Source: Kitasatospora sp. NBC_01266 (lineage in GTDB: Bacteria; Actinomycetota; Actinomycetes; Streptomycetales; Streptomycetaceae). From it: a stretch of DNA of 64,000 bases. Shown in pieces: positions 56,896 to 64,000 of the stretch. The number at the start of each line of letters is the position of its first letter. Positions within the stretch are counted from its first letter, which is position 1. Below the pieces are notes generated by a model. That model searched no databases and was not told the origin of the DNA. It saw only the letters and a list, made by a program, of their open reading frames with translations. The stretch spans positions 7,254,001 through 7,318,000 of the forward strand of contig NZ_CP108458.1 in assembly GCF_036242395.1 (NCBI RefSeq). Reading direction: 5' to 3'. Both the position numbers and the translations under genes were made by a program.

Positions 56896-57786
56896 ATGGC
56901 CAACCCCTTGCAGCTGCGGGCCGAGGTGCTCGCCAATCACCCGGAAGGGGCGTGCCACCGCCTGGTGCTGCACGCCCCGGGCGTGCCGCAGCGGGTACGG
57001 CCCGGGCACTTCGCCACCCTGGCGGTGGGCGGGGCCGACTGCGCCCTGCCGCTGCGCCGGGCCTTCTCGATCCACCGGGTCGACCCGGCGGCGGAGACCG
57101 TCGAGCTGGTGATCGCCGCCCGGGGCGCCGGCAGCCGCCTGTTGGCCGCCGCCCGGGTCGGCGAGCGGGTCGATCTGATCGCCCCGCTCGGCACGCCCTT
57201 CCCGCTGCCGGACGGCCCGGTCAGCGCGCTGCTGGTGGCCGGCGGCCACCGCGCCGCGCCGCTCTTCGCGCTCGGCGCCGAGATCCAGCGGCGCGGCGGG
57301 CGGGTCGGCTTCATCCTGGGCGCCGCCACCGCCGAGCGGCTCTACGGGGTCGAGCAGGCCCGCGCGCTCACCCCGGACGTGCTGCTGCTCACCGAGGACG
57401 GCTCGCTCGGCCTGACCGGCCGGGCCAGTGACCCGCTGGCCGAGGCGATCCAGGCGATCGAGGCCGGCGTGGTCTACGCCTGCGGGCCGATGGACATGCT
57501 GCGGCGGGTCACCGAGATCGCCGCCGAGCAGGCGGTGCGCGCCCACACCGCGGTCGAGGCGGCGATGGCCTGCGGCACCGGGATCTGCATGACCTGCGTG
57601 CTGCCGGTGGTCGGCCAGGACGGCCGCAGCCGCTTCGTGCGGGCCTGCGTCGACGGGCCGGTCTTCGAGGGCGCCCGGGTGCGCTGGGCGGACATCGGGA
57701 CGGTTCCCGCCGACCTGGAAGGCGCCGCCGCGATGAGCGGTGCGGTGCCCGGTGCGGTCTTTGGCGCGACGGGAGGGCAGGGCTGA
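56896..57786 (+). CDS. pyrK: Dihydroorotate dehydrogenase electron transfer subunit PyrK
   Basis: PyrK is the FAD and [2Fe-2S] subunit that passes electrons from class 1B dihydroorotate dehydrogenase to NAD. The 296-residue product has the flavin-binding LPLRRAFSIHRVD, a nucleotide-binding VAGGHRAAPLFALGAEIQ and VYACGPMDMLRRV, and the iron-sulfur cluster Cys residues in ACGTGICMTC plus a fourth in RACVDGPVF. ATG 56896 has AAAGGGG upstream. A 45-residue Ala/Gly-rich tail follows the cluster domain. The stop overlaps the pyrDB start by one base. Confidence 0.94.
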   Translation: MANPLQLRAEVLANHPEGACHRLVLHAPGVPQRVRPGHFATLAVGGADCALPLRRAFSIHRVDPAAETVELVIAARGAGSRLLAAARVGERVDLIAPLGTPFPLPDGPVSALLVAGGHRAAPLFALGAEIQRRGGRVGFILGAATAERLYGVEQARALTPDVLLLTEDGSLGLTGRASDPLAEAIQAIEAGVVYACGPMDMLRRVTEIAAEQAVRAHTAVEAAMACGTGICMTCVLPVVGQDGRSRFVRACVDGPVFEGARVRWADIGTVPADLEGAAAMSGAVPGAVFGATGGQG

Positions 57787-58760
57787 TGGACCCGCAGGAC
57801 GTCGACCTCAGCGCCCCGCTCGGCGCGCTCACCCTGCCCAACCCGCTCAGCACCGCCTCCGGTTGCGCGGGCTACGGGCGCGAGCTGGCCAGGTTCGTGC
57901 CGCTGGACGAGCTGGGCACCGTCACCACCAAGACGATCATGCCCTACCCGCGGGCCGGTGAGGCCACCCCGCGGATGGCCGAGACCCCCGCCGGGATGCT
58001 CAACTCGATCGGGCTGCAGGGCTCGGGGATCGAGCACTTCGTCCGGCACGAGCTGCCCTGGCTGGCCGAGCGCGGCGCCCGGGTGCTGGTCTCGATCGCC
58101 GGGCAGCGCCTGGAGGAGTTCACCGAGACCGCCGAGCGGCTGACCGGGCAGCCCGGCCTGGTCGGCCTGGAACTCAACATCTCCTGCCCCAACCTGGCCG
58201 ATCGCGGCCTGGTCTTCGGCCGCAACCCCGCCACCTCCTACGACGTGGTGCGCGCCGTGCGCCAGGTCGCCGACCCCGAACTGCCGGTCTACGCCAAGCT
58301 CTCGCCCGACGTGACCTCGATCACCGAGATCGCCGCCGCCTGCGCGTACGCCGGGGCCGACGGCCTGTCGATGATCAACACCGCCCTCGGCCTGGCCGTC
58401 GACCTGGACACCATGCGCCCCGCGCTGGCGGCCGGCGCCGGCGGGCTCTCCGGGCCCGCGCTGCGCCCGATCGCGGTGCGCTGCGTCTACGAGGTGCACG
58501 CCGCGATGCTCGCCGGGCGGATCCCGCAGGTGCCGATCCTCGGCATGGGCGGCATCCGCAGCGGGCGGGACGCGCTGGAGTTCACCCTGGCCGGGGCGAG
58601 CGGGGTGGCGGTGGGCACCGCGCTCTTCCGCGACCCGGCCGCGCCGCGGCGGATCCTCGCCGAACTGCGCGCCGAACTGGCCGCCCGTGGCTTCGCCAAG
58701 TACACCGACGCGGTGGGGTTCGCCCACCGTCCCGCTCTCCGTCCGGAAAGGACCTCATGA
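57786..58760 (+). CDS. Dihydroorotate dehydrogenase, class 1B catalytic subunit
   Basis: The 324-residue FMN protein is a second dihydroorotate dehydrogenase. Class 1 identity is shown by the catalytic Cys in LELNISCPNLADRGLVFG, where class 2 enzymes have Ser. Other motifs are NPLSTASGCAGYGRELA, TTKTIMPYPRAGEATPRMAETPAGMLNSIGLQ and MGGIRSGRDALEFTLAGASGVAVGTALF. It needs PyrK for NAD reduction, and the two genes overlap (TGATG). The stop overlaps the pyrF ATG. The usual gene name is pyrD or pyrDB; I leave the symbol blank to avoid confusion with the upstream pyrD. Confidence 0.94.
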   Translation: MDPQDVDLSAPLGALTLPNPLSTASGCAGYGRELARFVPLDELGTVTTKTIMPYPRAGEATPRMAETPAGMLNSIGLQGSGIEHFVRHELPWLAERGARVLVSIAGQRLEEFTETAERLTGQPGLVGLELNISCPNLADRGLVFGRNPATSYDVVRAVRQVADPELPVYAKLSPDVTSITEIAAACAYAGADGLSMINTALGLAVDLDTMRPALAAGAGGLSGPALRPIAVRCVYEVHAAMLAGRIPQVPILGMGGIRSGRDALEFTLAGASGVAVGTALFRDPAAPRRILAELRAELAARGFAKYTDAVGFAHRPALRPERTS

Positions 58761-59593
58761 CTCTCGCCCCCTTCGGCACCCGGCTGCGCCAGGCCATGGA
58801 CGACCGCGGCCAGCTCTGCGTGGGCATCGACCCGCACGCCGCCCTGCTCTCCGCCTGGGGCCTGGGCGACGACCTGGCCGGCCTGGAGACCTTCAGCCGC
58901 ACCGTGGTCGAGGCGCTCGCCGACCGGGTGGCCGTGCTCAAGCCGCAGGCCGCCTTCTTCGAGCGGTTCGGCAGCAAGGGCGTCGCCGTCCTGGAGCGGA
59001 CCGTCGCCGAGGCCCGCGCGGCCGGCGCGCTGGTGCTGATGGACGCCAAGCGCGGCGACATCGGCTCCACCATGGCCGCCTACGCCGAGGCCTTCCTGCG
59101 GCCCGACAGCCCGCTCTTCTCCGACGCCCTCACGGTCAGCCCCTACCTCGGCTTCGGTTCGCTGCGCCCGGCGCTCGACCTGGCCCGCGAGCACGGCTGC
59201 GGGATCTTCGCGCTCGCCCTCACCTCCAACCCGGAGGGCTTCGAGGTGCAGCGCGCGCTCGGCGCCGACGGGGTGAGCGTGGCCCAGCAGGTGCTGCGCC
59301 ACCTGGCGGCCGAGAACGCCGGCGCCGAGCCGCTCGGCTCCTTCGGCGCGGTGGTCGGCGCGACGCTGGCCGACGCGGGCGTGGACCTGGCGATCAACGG
59401 CCCGCTGCTGGCCCCCGGGATCGGCGCCCAGGGCGCGACCATGGCGGACCTGCCCCGGGTCTTCGGAGCGGCCGTACCTGACGTGGTACCGAGCGTCAGT
59501 CGAGATGTGCTCAAGCACGGACCCTCGGTCAGCACGCTGCGGGAGGCCGCGCAGCGCTTCGTCGAGGATGTGAGGGCTGTCACACTCGCTTGA
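58757..59593 (+). CDS. pyrF: Orotidine 5'-phosphate decarboxylase
   Basis: PyrF decarboxylates OMP to UMP, the last step of the pathway. The 278-residue product is the long, actinobacterial type 2 form with CVGIDPHAALLSAWGL, VAVLKPQAAFFERFG and the catalytic Asp-Lys-Asp network in LMDAKRGDIGSTMAAYAEAF. ATG 58757 overlaps the preceding stop and follows GGAAAGGA. pyrE (orotate phosphoribosyltransferase) is not in the window. A terminator region follows. Confidence 0.96.
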   Translation: MTLAPFGTRLRQAMDDRGQLCVGIDPHAALLSAWGLGDDLAGLETFSRTVVEALADRVAVLKPQAAFFERFGSKGVAVLERTVAEARAAGALVLMDAKRGDIGSTMAAYAEAFLRPDSPLFSDALTVSPYLGFGSLRPALDLAREHGCGIFALALTSNPEGFEVQRALGADGVSVAQQVLRHLAAENAGAEPLGSFGAVVGATLADAGVDLAINGPLLAPGIGAQGATMADLPRVFGAAVPDVVPSVSRDVLKHGPSVSTLREAAQRFVEDVRAVTLA

Positions 59594-59624
59594 CGAACAG
59601 GGCCCAAACCGGGCCGTTTTCTCC

Positions 59625-59664
59625 CGAAAAGTCCTGGCCTACCTGTGCTGACCAGGACTTTTCG
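59625..59664 (+). terminator. Terminator after pyrF
   Basis: CGAAAAGTCCTGG (59625-59637) pairs perfectly with 59652-59664, with a 14-nt loop, followed by a T-rich stretch (CTTCTTTTCC). A smaller hairpin (GGCCC/GGGCC, near 59601-59615) followed by TTTT precedes it. Confidence 0.75.
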
Positions 59665-59674
59665 GCTTCTTTTC

Positions 59675-59703
59675 CTGACGCGGGCGCGCAATCCGGGTAG
59701 TGT
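59675..59703 (+). promoter_or_regulatory. Candidate promoter of the sIHF gene
   Basis: CTGACG (59675-59680) and TAGTGT (59698-59703) are spaced by 17 bp, directly after the pyrF terminator. A leader of about 150 nt would precede the sIHF start. Confidence 0.5.
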
Positions 59704-59859
59704 CCGGCGGTAGGTGCCCAAGGCGGTGTGTTTCTCGTTGCTCTCGCAGGTCAGAGCGGCTAGGTTCCTCTGCGGTCGCAGCCCAACGGGCTGTGGCAGG
59801 CCCCTGGTTCGACCAATGTCCTAGCACTTCAATTCCTTCCAGACCCTGAGGTGAACGGC

Positions 59860-60186
59860 GTGGCTCTTCCGCCCCTTACCCCTGAACAGCGCGCGGCCGC
59901 GCTGGCCAAGGCCGCCGAGGCTCGCCGGGAGCGCGCCGAGGTGAAGAACCGGCTCAAGCACTCGGGCGCCTCCCTGCACGAGGTGATCAAGGCCGGCAAG
60001 GCCGACAACGAGGTCATCGGCAAGATGAAGGTCTCCGCGCTGCTGGAGAGCCTCCCGGGCGTCGGCAAGGTCCGCGCCAAGCAGATCATGGAGCGCCTCG
60101 GCATCAGTGAGAGCCGTCGGGTTCGCGGCCTCGGCACGAACCAGATCGCCTCGCTGGAGCGCGAGTTCGGCGGCACGCCGTCCTGA
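59860..60186 (+). CDS. Streptomyces integration host factor sIHF
   Basis: sIHF is a small nucleoid-associated protein related to mycobacterial mIHF. It binds DNA through a helix-two-turn-helix motif and affects chromosome compaction and development in S. coelicolor. The 108-residue product has the helical N-terminus ALPPLTPEQRAAALAKAAEARRERAEVKNRLKHSG-like family sequence, the conserved KMKVSALLESLPGVGKVRAKQ core and IMERLGISESRRVRGLG. The start is GTG 59860 behind GAGGTGA; the frame continues three codons further upstream. Confidence 0.95.
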   Translation: MALPPLTPEQRAAALAKAAEARRERAEVKNRLKHSGASLHEVIKAGKADNEVIGKMKVSALLESLPGVGKVRAKQIMERLGISESRRVRGLGTNQIASLEREFGGTPS

Positions 60187-60234
60187 TCGGGTGGTGTCGC
60201 CGTACCGGTGGTCCCAGGTTCGTCCAGAATCCGG

Positions 60235-60240
60235 GATAAT
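60235..60240 (+). promoter_or_regulatory. -10 element placed for a leaderless gmk transcript
   Basis: GATAAT ends 6 bp before ATG 60247. No Shine-Dalgarno sequence lies between them, so a transcript starting at or near the ATG is likely. No good -35 is visible. Confidence 0.5.
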
Positions 60241-60246
60241 CGGTGC

Positions 60247-60804
60247 ATGAGTGAACGTCCGCGGCTGACCGTGCTCTCCGGCCCCTCGGGGGTCGGCAAG
60301 AGCACGGTCGTCGCTCATCTGAGGCAGCAGCACCCCGAAGTCTGGCTCTCGGTGTCGGCCACCACCCGGCATCCGCGACCCGGCGAGAAGGACGGGGTCC
60401 ATTACCACTTCGTCGACAGCGACGAGTTCGACAAGCTGATCGCCAACGGCGAGCTGCTGGAGTCGGCCGTCTTCGCCGGCAACCGGTACGGCACCCCGCG
60501 CGCGGCGGTCGAGCAGAAGCTGGAGCGCGGCGAGCCCGTGCTGCTGGAGATCGACCTGCAGGGCGCCCGTCAGGTGCGCCAGTCGATGCCCGAGGCGCAG
60601 CTGGTCTTCCTGGCCCCGCCGAGCTGGGAGGAACTGGTCCGCCGGCTCACCGGGCGCGGCACCGAGCCGCAGGAGGTCATCGACGAGCGGCTGGCCGCCG
60701 CGAAGATCGAGTTGGCCGCCGAGCCGGAGTTCGACACCACGCTGGTGAACACCTCGGTCGAGCAGGTGGCGGCCGAGCTGCTAGCCTTGCTCGGTGTAAA
60801 CTGA
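60247..60804 (+). CDS. gmk: Guanylate kinase
   Basis: Gmk phosphorylates GMP to GDP. The 185-residue product has the P-loop GPSGVGKST near residue 11, the GMP-binding SVSATTRHPRPGEKDGVHYHF and YGTPRAAVEQ, and LLEIDLQGARQVR. ATG 60247 is chosen by homology (MSERPRLTVLSGPSGVGKST); there is no ribosome binding site and a -10-like GATAAT lies just upstream. The sIHF-gmk-rpoZ-coaBC-metK order is typical of actinobacteria. Confidence 0.95.
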   Translation: MSERPRLTVLSGPSGVGKSTVVAHLRQQHPEVWLSVSATTRHPRPGEKDGVHYHFVDSDEFDKLIANGELLESAVFAGNRYGTPRAAVEQKLERGEPVLLEIDLQGARQVRQSMPEAQLVFLAPPSWEELVRRLTGRGTEPQEVIDERLAAAKIELAAEPEFDTTLVNTSVEQVAAELLALLGVN

Positions 60805-60845
60805 TCCGATCTTTCTGACTCAGTCGATCTCCGTCGATTCCGACT

Positions 60846-60875
60846 TGATCGATTCTGATTCGGCCTGATCGATTC
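60846..60875. repeat. Direct repeat TGATCGATTC upstream of rpoZ
   Basis: TGATCGATTC occurs at 60846-60855 and again at 60866-60875, exactly 20 bp apart, with GTCGATC and GTCGATT variants just before. The second copy lies in a near-palindrome, CCTGATCGATTCAGG. The 109-bp gap is richer in A/T than its neighbours. Confidence 0.7.
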
Positions 60876-60913
60876 AGGAACTGTTCTTTGCCACCCTTTC
60901 GGAAGGTTTTCGC

Positions 60914-61180
60914 GTGTCCTCTTCCATGACCGCGCCCGAGGGCATCATCAACCCGCCGATCGACGAGCTGCTTGAGGCCACGGACTCGAAGTACAGCCTG
61001 GTGATCTACGCCGCCAAGCGCGCGCGTCAGATCAACGCGTACTACTCGCAGCTCGGTGAGGGTCTGCTTGAGTACGTCGGTCCGCTGGTCGACACCCACG
61101 TGCACGAGAAGCCGCTGTCGATCGCGCTGCGCGAGATCAACGCCGGCATGCTGACCGCCGAGGCCGTTGACGCCGCCTGA
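60914..61180 (+). CDS. rpoZ: DNA-directed RNA polymerase omega subunit
   Basis: Omega assists assembly of RNA polymerase by clasping beta-prime. The 88-residue product has the family core IDELLEATDSKYSLVIYAAKRARQINAYY and the C-terminal KPLSIALREINAGML. GTG 60914 has GGAAGG upstream. It is followed by a strong terminator, so coaBC probably has its own promoter. Confidence 0.96.
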   Translation: MSSSMTAPEGIINPPIDELLEATDSKYSLVIYAAKRARQINAYYSQLGEGLLEYVGPLVDTHVHEKPLSIALREINAGMLTAEAVDAA

Positions 61181-61194
61181 CGGTACGCACTTCG

Positions 61195-61228
61195 CAGAGG
61201 CCCGCCGGATTCGTCCGGCGGGCCTCTG
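61195..61228 (+). terminator. Terminator after rpoZ
   Basis: CAGAGGCCCGCCGGA (61195-61209) pairs perfectly with 61214-61228, closing on a TTCG tetraloop, 14 bp after the rpoZ stop. Confidence 0.9.
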
Positions 61229-61230
61229 TG

Positions 61231-61272
61231 CTGTTCGCGCTCCGCTGTTCGCACTCTGCTGATCGCGCTCTG
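61231..61272. repeat. Three imperfect 14-bp tandem repeats
   Basis: CTGTTCGCGCTCCG, CTGTTCGCACTCTG and CTGATCGCGCTCTG follow each other directly after the rpoZ terminator, with a decayed fourth unit. They lie in the non-coding spacer before coaBC. Confidence 0.7.
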
Positions 61273-61368
61273 CTTTTCGGCCGTCGTCCGCTCTTCGGCC
61301 CGTGCCGTCCGGTCTCCGGGTTTCCGGCTGCTGCGCCGGGCGGATCTGAGGAGTCGTAAGGTGAACGC

Positions 61369-62601
61369 GTGAGTGAGACGAGCCCTGTGCGGCAGCCCAA
61401 TGTGGTCCTCGGTGTGAGCGGCGGGATCGCCGCGTACAAGGCGTGCGAGCTGCTGCGCCGGTTCAGCGAGTCCGGGCACCAGGTCACCGTGGTGCCGACC
61501 GCCGCGGCGCTGCACTTCGTCGGCGAGGCCACCTGGGCCGCGCTCTCCGGGCGGCCGGCCGCCACCGAGACCTGGGAGCGGGTGCACGAGGTCCCGCACG
61601 TCCGGATCGGGCAGCGGGCCGACCTGGTGGTGGTGGCGCCCGCCACCGCCGACCTGCTCGCCAAGGCCGCCCACGGCCTGGCCGACGACCTGCTCACCAA
61701 CACCCTGCTGACCGCCCGCTGCCCGGTGGTCTTCGCCCCCGCGATGCACACCGAGATGTGGGAGCACGCCGCGACCCAGGAGAACGTCGCCACCCTGCGG
61801 CGGCGCGGCGCGATCGTGCTGGAGCCCGCGGTGGGCCGGCTGACCGGGGTGGACACCGGCAAGGGCCGGCTGCCCGACCCGGACGCGATCTTCGCCGCCT
61901 GCCGCCGGGTGCTGGCCCGCGGCGCGGCGCCCGCCGACCTGGCGGGCCGCCATGTGGTGGTCTCGGCCGGCGGCACCCGTGAGCCGCTGGACCCGGTGCG
62001 GTACCTGGGCAACCGCTCCTCCGGCAAGCAGGGCTACGCGCTCGCCGTGACCGCCGCCGCGCGCGGCGCCCGGGTCACCCTGCTGGCCGCCAACGTCGAG
62101 CTGCCGGACCCGGCCGGGGTGGATGTGGTCAAGGTCACCACCGCCCTCGAACTGCGCGAGGCCGCCGTGAAGACGGCCGCCGAGGCCGACGTCGTGGTGA
62201 TGGCCGCCGCGGTGGCCGACTTCCGGCCGGCCGAGTACGCCGCCGTGAAGATCAAGAAGAAGGACGGGGTGGAGCCCGCGCCGGTCGCCCTGGTGCGAAA
62301 TCCGGACATCCTCGCCGAGCTGTCCGGCACTCGGACCCGGCCCGGTCAGCTGGTGGTCGGGTTCGCGGCCGAGACCGACCAGGTGCTGGAGCACGGCCGG
62401 GCCAAGCTGGTGCGCAAGGGGTGCGACCTGCTGGTGGTCAACGAGGTGGGCGAGGGTCGGGCGTTCGGTGCGGACACCAATGAGGCCGTGGTGCTGGGCG
62501 CCGACGGTTCCGAGACGGCGATCGCGCCCGGCCCCAAGGAGGACGTCGCGGACGCGATCTGGGACCTGGTCGCCGCCCGGCTCGGGGTGCCCACCGATTG
62601 A
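61369..62601 (+). CDS. coaBC: Bifunctional phosphopantothenoylcysteine decarboxylase/phosphopantothenate--cysteine ligase
   Basis: CoaBC carries out two successive steps of coenzyme A synthesis. The N-terminal FMN decarboxylase domain (about 1-190) has VLGVSGGIAAYKACELLR, PHVRIGQRADLVVVAPATADLLAK and FAPAMHTEMWEHAATQENV. The C-terminal CTP-dependent ligase domain has VVVSAGGTREPLDPVRYLGN, RSSGKQGYALA and the basic KIKKKDG loop. Length is 410 residues. GTG 61369 has AAGGTGA at a good distance. It stands after the rpoZ terminator and upstream of metK. Confidence 0.96.
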   Translation: MSETSPVRQPNVVLGVSGGIAAYKACELLRRFSESGHQVTVVPTAAALHFVGEATWAALSGRPAATETWERVHEVPHVRIGQRADLVVVAPATADLLAKAAHGLADDLLTNTLLTARCPVVFAPAMHTEMWEHAATQENVATLRRRGAIVLEPAVGRLTGVDTGKGRLPDPDAIFAACRRVLARGAAPADLAGRHVVVSAGGTREPLDPVRYLGNRSSGKQGYALAVTAAARGARVTLLAANVELPDPAGVDVVKVTTALELREAAVKTAAEADVVVMAAAVADFRPAEYAAVKIKKKDGVEPAPVALVRNPDILAELSGTRTRPGQLVVGFAAETDQVLEHGRAKLVRKGCDLLVVNEVGEGRAFGADTNEAVVLGADGSETAIAPGPKEDVADAIWDLVAARLGVPTD

Positions 62602-62632
62602 GACAGGGGGTCCATAAACCTCGCAGGGAGTA

Positions 62633-62660
62633 TTGAACGGCGATAGCTGACCGTTACACT
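62633..62660 (+). promoter_or_regulatory. Candidate metK promoter
   Basis: TTGAAC (62633-62638) and TACACT (62655-62660) are spaced by 16 bp, a good match to a principal sigma-factor promoter. The leader would be about 70 nt. I see no SAM riboswitch fold in it. Confidence 0.6.
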
Positions 62661-62739
62661 CCAGGAATCAAGTCTTTCCGGATGCCCCGGCCCGGCCGGG
62701 AGCGTTCAGTCAGCAGCCGCTGCAACCCCAGGGAGCGCT

Positions 62740-63933
62740 GTGTCTCGCCGCCTGTTCACCTCGGAATCCGTCACCGAGGGACACCCCGACAAGATCGCTG
62801 ACCAGATCAGCGACACCATCCTCGACGCCCTGCTCAAGGACGACCCGACCTCCCGGGTCGCCGTCGAGACGCTGATCACCACCGGCCTGGTGCACGTGGC
62901 CGGCGAGGTCACCACCAAGGCGTACGCGCCGATCGCGCAGCTGGTGCGCGAGAAGATCCTGGAGATCGGGTACGACAGCTCGAAGAAGGGCTTCGACGGC
63001 GCCTCCTGCGGCGTCTCGGTCTCGATCGGCTCGCAGTCCCCGGACATCGCGCAGGGTGTCGACACGGCGCACGAGCACCGTGTCGAGGGCGAAGACGACG
63101 AGCTGGACCGCCAGGGTGCGGGCGACCAGGGCCTGATGTTCGGCTACGCGTGCGATGACACGCCCGAGCTGATGCCGCTGCCGATCACCCTGGCGCACCG
63201 GCTCTCGCGCCGGCTGACCGAGGTGCGCAAGAACGGGACCATCCCCTACCTGCGCCCCGACGGCAAGACCCAGGTCACCATCGAGTACGACGGTGACAAG
63301 GCGGTCCGCCTGGACACCGTGGTGGTCTCCACCCAGCACGCCAGCGACATCGACCTGGACTCGCTGCTGGCGCCCGACATCCGCGAGTTCGTCGTGGAGC
63401 CGGTGCTGCAGGGCCTGACCATCGACACCTCGAACTACCGCCTGCTGGTGAACCCGACCGGCCGCTTCGAGATCGGCGGCCCGATGGGCGACGCCGGCCT
63501 GACCGGCCGCAAGATCATCATCGACACCTACGGCGGCATGGCCCGCCACGGTGGCGGCGCCTTCTCCGGCAAGGACCCGTCCAAGGTCGACCGCTCGGCC
63601 GCCTACGCGATGCGCTGGGTCGCCAAGAACATCGTGGCCGCCGGCCTGGCCAGCCGAGCCGAGGTGCAGGTCGCGTACGCGATCGGCAAGGCGGAGCCGG
63701 TGGGCCTGTTCGTGGAGACCTTCGGCACCGAGACCGTCCCGGTGCTGAAGATCCAGGCGGCCGTCACCCAGGTCTTCGACCTGCGTCCGGCCGCGATCAT
63801 CCGCGACCTGGACCTGCTGCGCCCGATCTACGCCCAGACCGCCGCGTACGGCCACTTCGGCCGTGAGCTGCCGGACTTCACCTGGGAGCGGACCGACCGC
63901 GCCGAGCAGCTGAAGGCGGCCGCGCAGGCCTGA
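62740..63933 (+). CDS. metK: S-adenosylmethionine synthetase
   Basis: MetK makes S-adenosylmethionine from methionine and ATP. The 397-residue product has the N-terminal FTSESVTEGHPDKIADQISD, GDQGLMFGYACDDTPELMP with the adenosine-binding hexapeptide region, and the P-loop-like GGGAFSGKDPSKVDRSAAY. GTG 62740 follows GGGAG at an ideal distance. In S. coelicolor increased SAM levels are reported to stimulate antibiotic production, so this gene has interest beyond housekeeping. It is the last gene in the window. Confidence 0.97.
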   Translation: MSRRLFTSESVTEGHPDKIADQISDTILDALLKDDPTSRVAVETLITTGLVHVAGEVTTKAYAPIAQLVREKILEIGYDSSKKGFDGASCGVSVSIGSQSPDIAQGVDTAHEHRVEGEDDELDRQGAGDQGLMFGYACDDTPELMPLPITLAHRLSRRLTEVRKNGTIPYLRPDGKTQVTIEYDGDKAVRLDTVVVSTQHASDIDLDSLLAPDIREFVVEPVLQGLTIDTSNYRLLVNPTGRFEIGGPMGDAGLTGRKIIIDTYGGMARHGGGAFSGKDPSKVDRSAAYAMRWVAKNIVAAGLASRAEVQVAYAIGKAEPVGLFVETFGTETVPVLKIQAAVTQVFDLRPAAIIRDLDLLRPIYAQTAAYGHFGRELPDFTWERTDRAEQLKAAAQA

Positions 63934-63962
63934 GGCCGCGGCTGCCGCGCTCCCACGCGGTT

Positions 63963-63981
63963 CGACTCGTAGCCAGAGTCG
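63963..63981 (+). terminator. Weak hairpin after metK
   Basis: CGACTC (63963-63968) pairs with GAGTCG (63976-63981) across a 7-nt loop, preceded by a 5-bp CCGCG/CGCGG hairpin at 63945-63960. Either could be the metK terminator, but both are short. Confidence 0.3.
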
Positions 63982-64000
63982 CAGCTCGACAGACCGCAGC

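Noticed and set aside
59594..59859. A possible small RNA or tRNA gene between pyrF and the sIHF gene
   Set aside because: The inverted repeats fit terminators, and no tRNA cloverleaf, T-loop GTTCGA pattern or CCA end could be assembled.
62602..62739. Possible SAM riboswitch before metK
   Set aside because: The expected leader is only about 70 nt and I could not build the conserved SAM-I or SAM-II helices. A simple promoter explains the region.

Overview
The window is a chromosomal core segment of a high-GC actinomycete in the family Streptomycetaceae (Streptomyces, Kitasatospora or Streptacidiphilus; I cannot separate these by eye). The evidence is very strong G/C bias at third codon positions, many GTG and several TTG starts, long hairpin terminators that mostly lack U-runs, and the presence of the developmental regulator BldD, the Streptomyces-type integration host factor sIHF, a bifunctional Rel and a long conserved gene order from pdxS to metK. 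I see no rRNA, tRNA, CRISPR array, insertion sequence, prophage or biosynthetic gene cluster.

Region 1 (1-9922): the tail of a LemA-like protein, pyridoxal phosphate synthesis (pdxS, pdxT), yebC, the Holliday-junction machinery ruvC-ruvA-ruvB, then the Sec accessory genes yajC-secD-secF and apt. Region 2 (10067-25597): rel, a DUF349 protein and a cyclophilin-type isomerase on the minus strand, a metallo-beta-lactamase-fold hydrolase with hisS and aspS, a GNAT acetyltransferase, polyphosphate kinase 2, a GHL10-type hydrolase on the minus strand, rarA, rpsD with a long leader, and two small membrane-associated proteins. Region 3 (25613-37184): alaS-ruvX, two tandem mltG-type transglycosylase genes, aroE, a small membrane protein, and a tightly overlapping aroC-aroK-aroB-aroQ operon. 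Region 4 (37293-43338) looks like an accessory block inside the conserved order: a proline-rich P-loop protein, a Nei/Fpg DNA glycosylase, an MFS exporter, a MarR regulator with a divergent quinone oxidoreductase, and a lipase maturation factor. Region 5 (43456-47261): a degenerate M24 peptidase, efp, nusB, a thioesterase and bldD. Region 6 (47590-59593) is a complete de novo UMP pathway: pyrR-pyrB-pyrC-orf-carA-carB-pyrD, then pyrK-pyrDB-pyrF. Region 7 (59860-63933): sIHF, gmk, rpoZ, coaBC and metK.

Most of the window is housekeeping, and I found no plainly new multi-gene system. The most interesting points are two different dihydroorotate dehydrogenases in one pyrimidine cluster, an M24 peptidase homologue beside efp that has lost most of its metal ligands, two tandem MltG paralogues of which one has a very long glutamine-rich cytoplasmic domain, a PyrR-binding hairpin directly in front of the pyrR ribosome binding site, a long rpsD leader with a terminator-like hairpin, and two unlike MarR-type operators within 600 bp. 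Residue positions are counted by hand from the start I chose and may be off by one or two.
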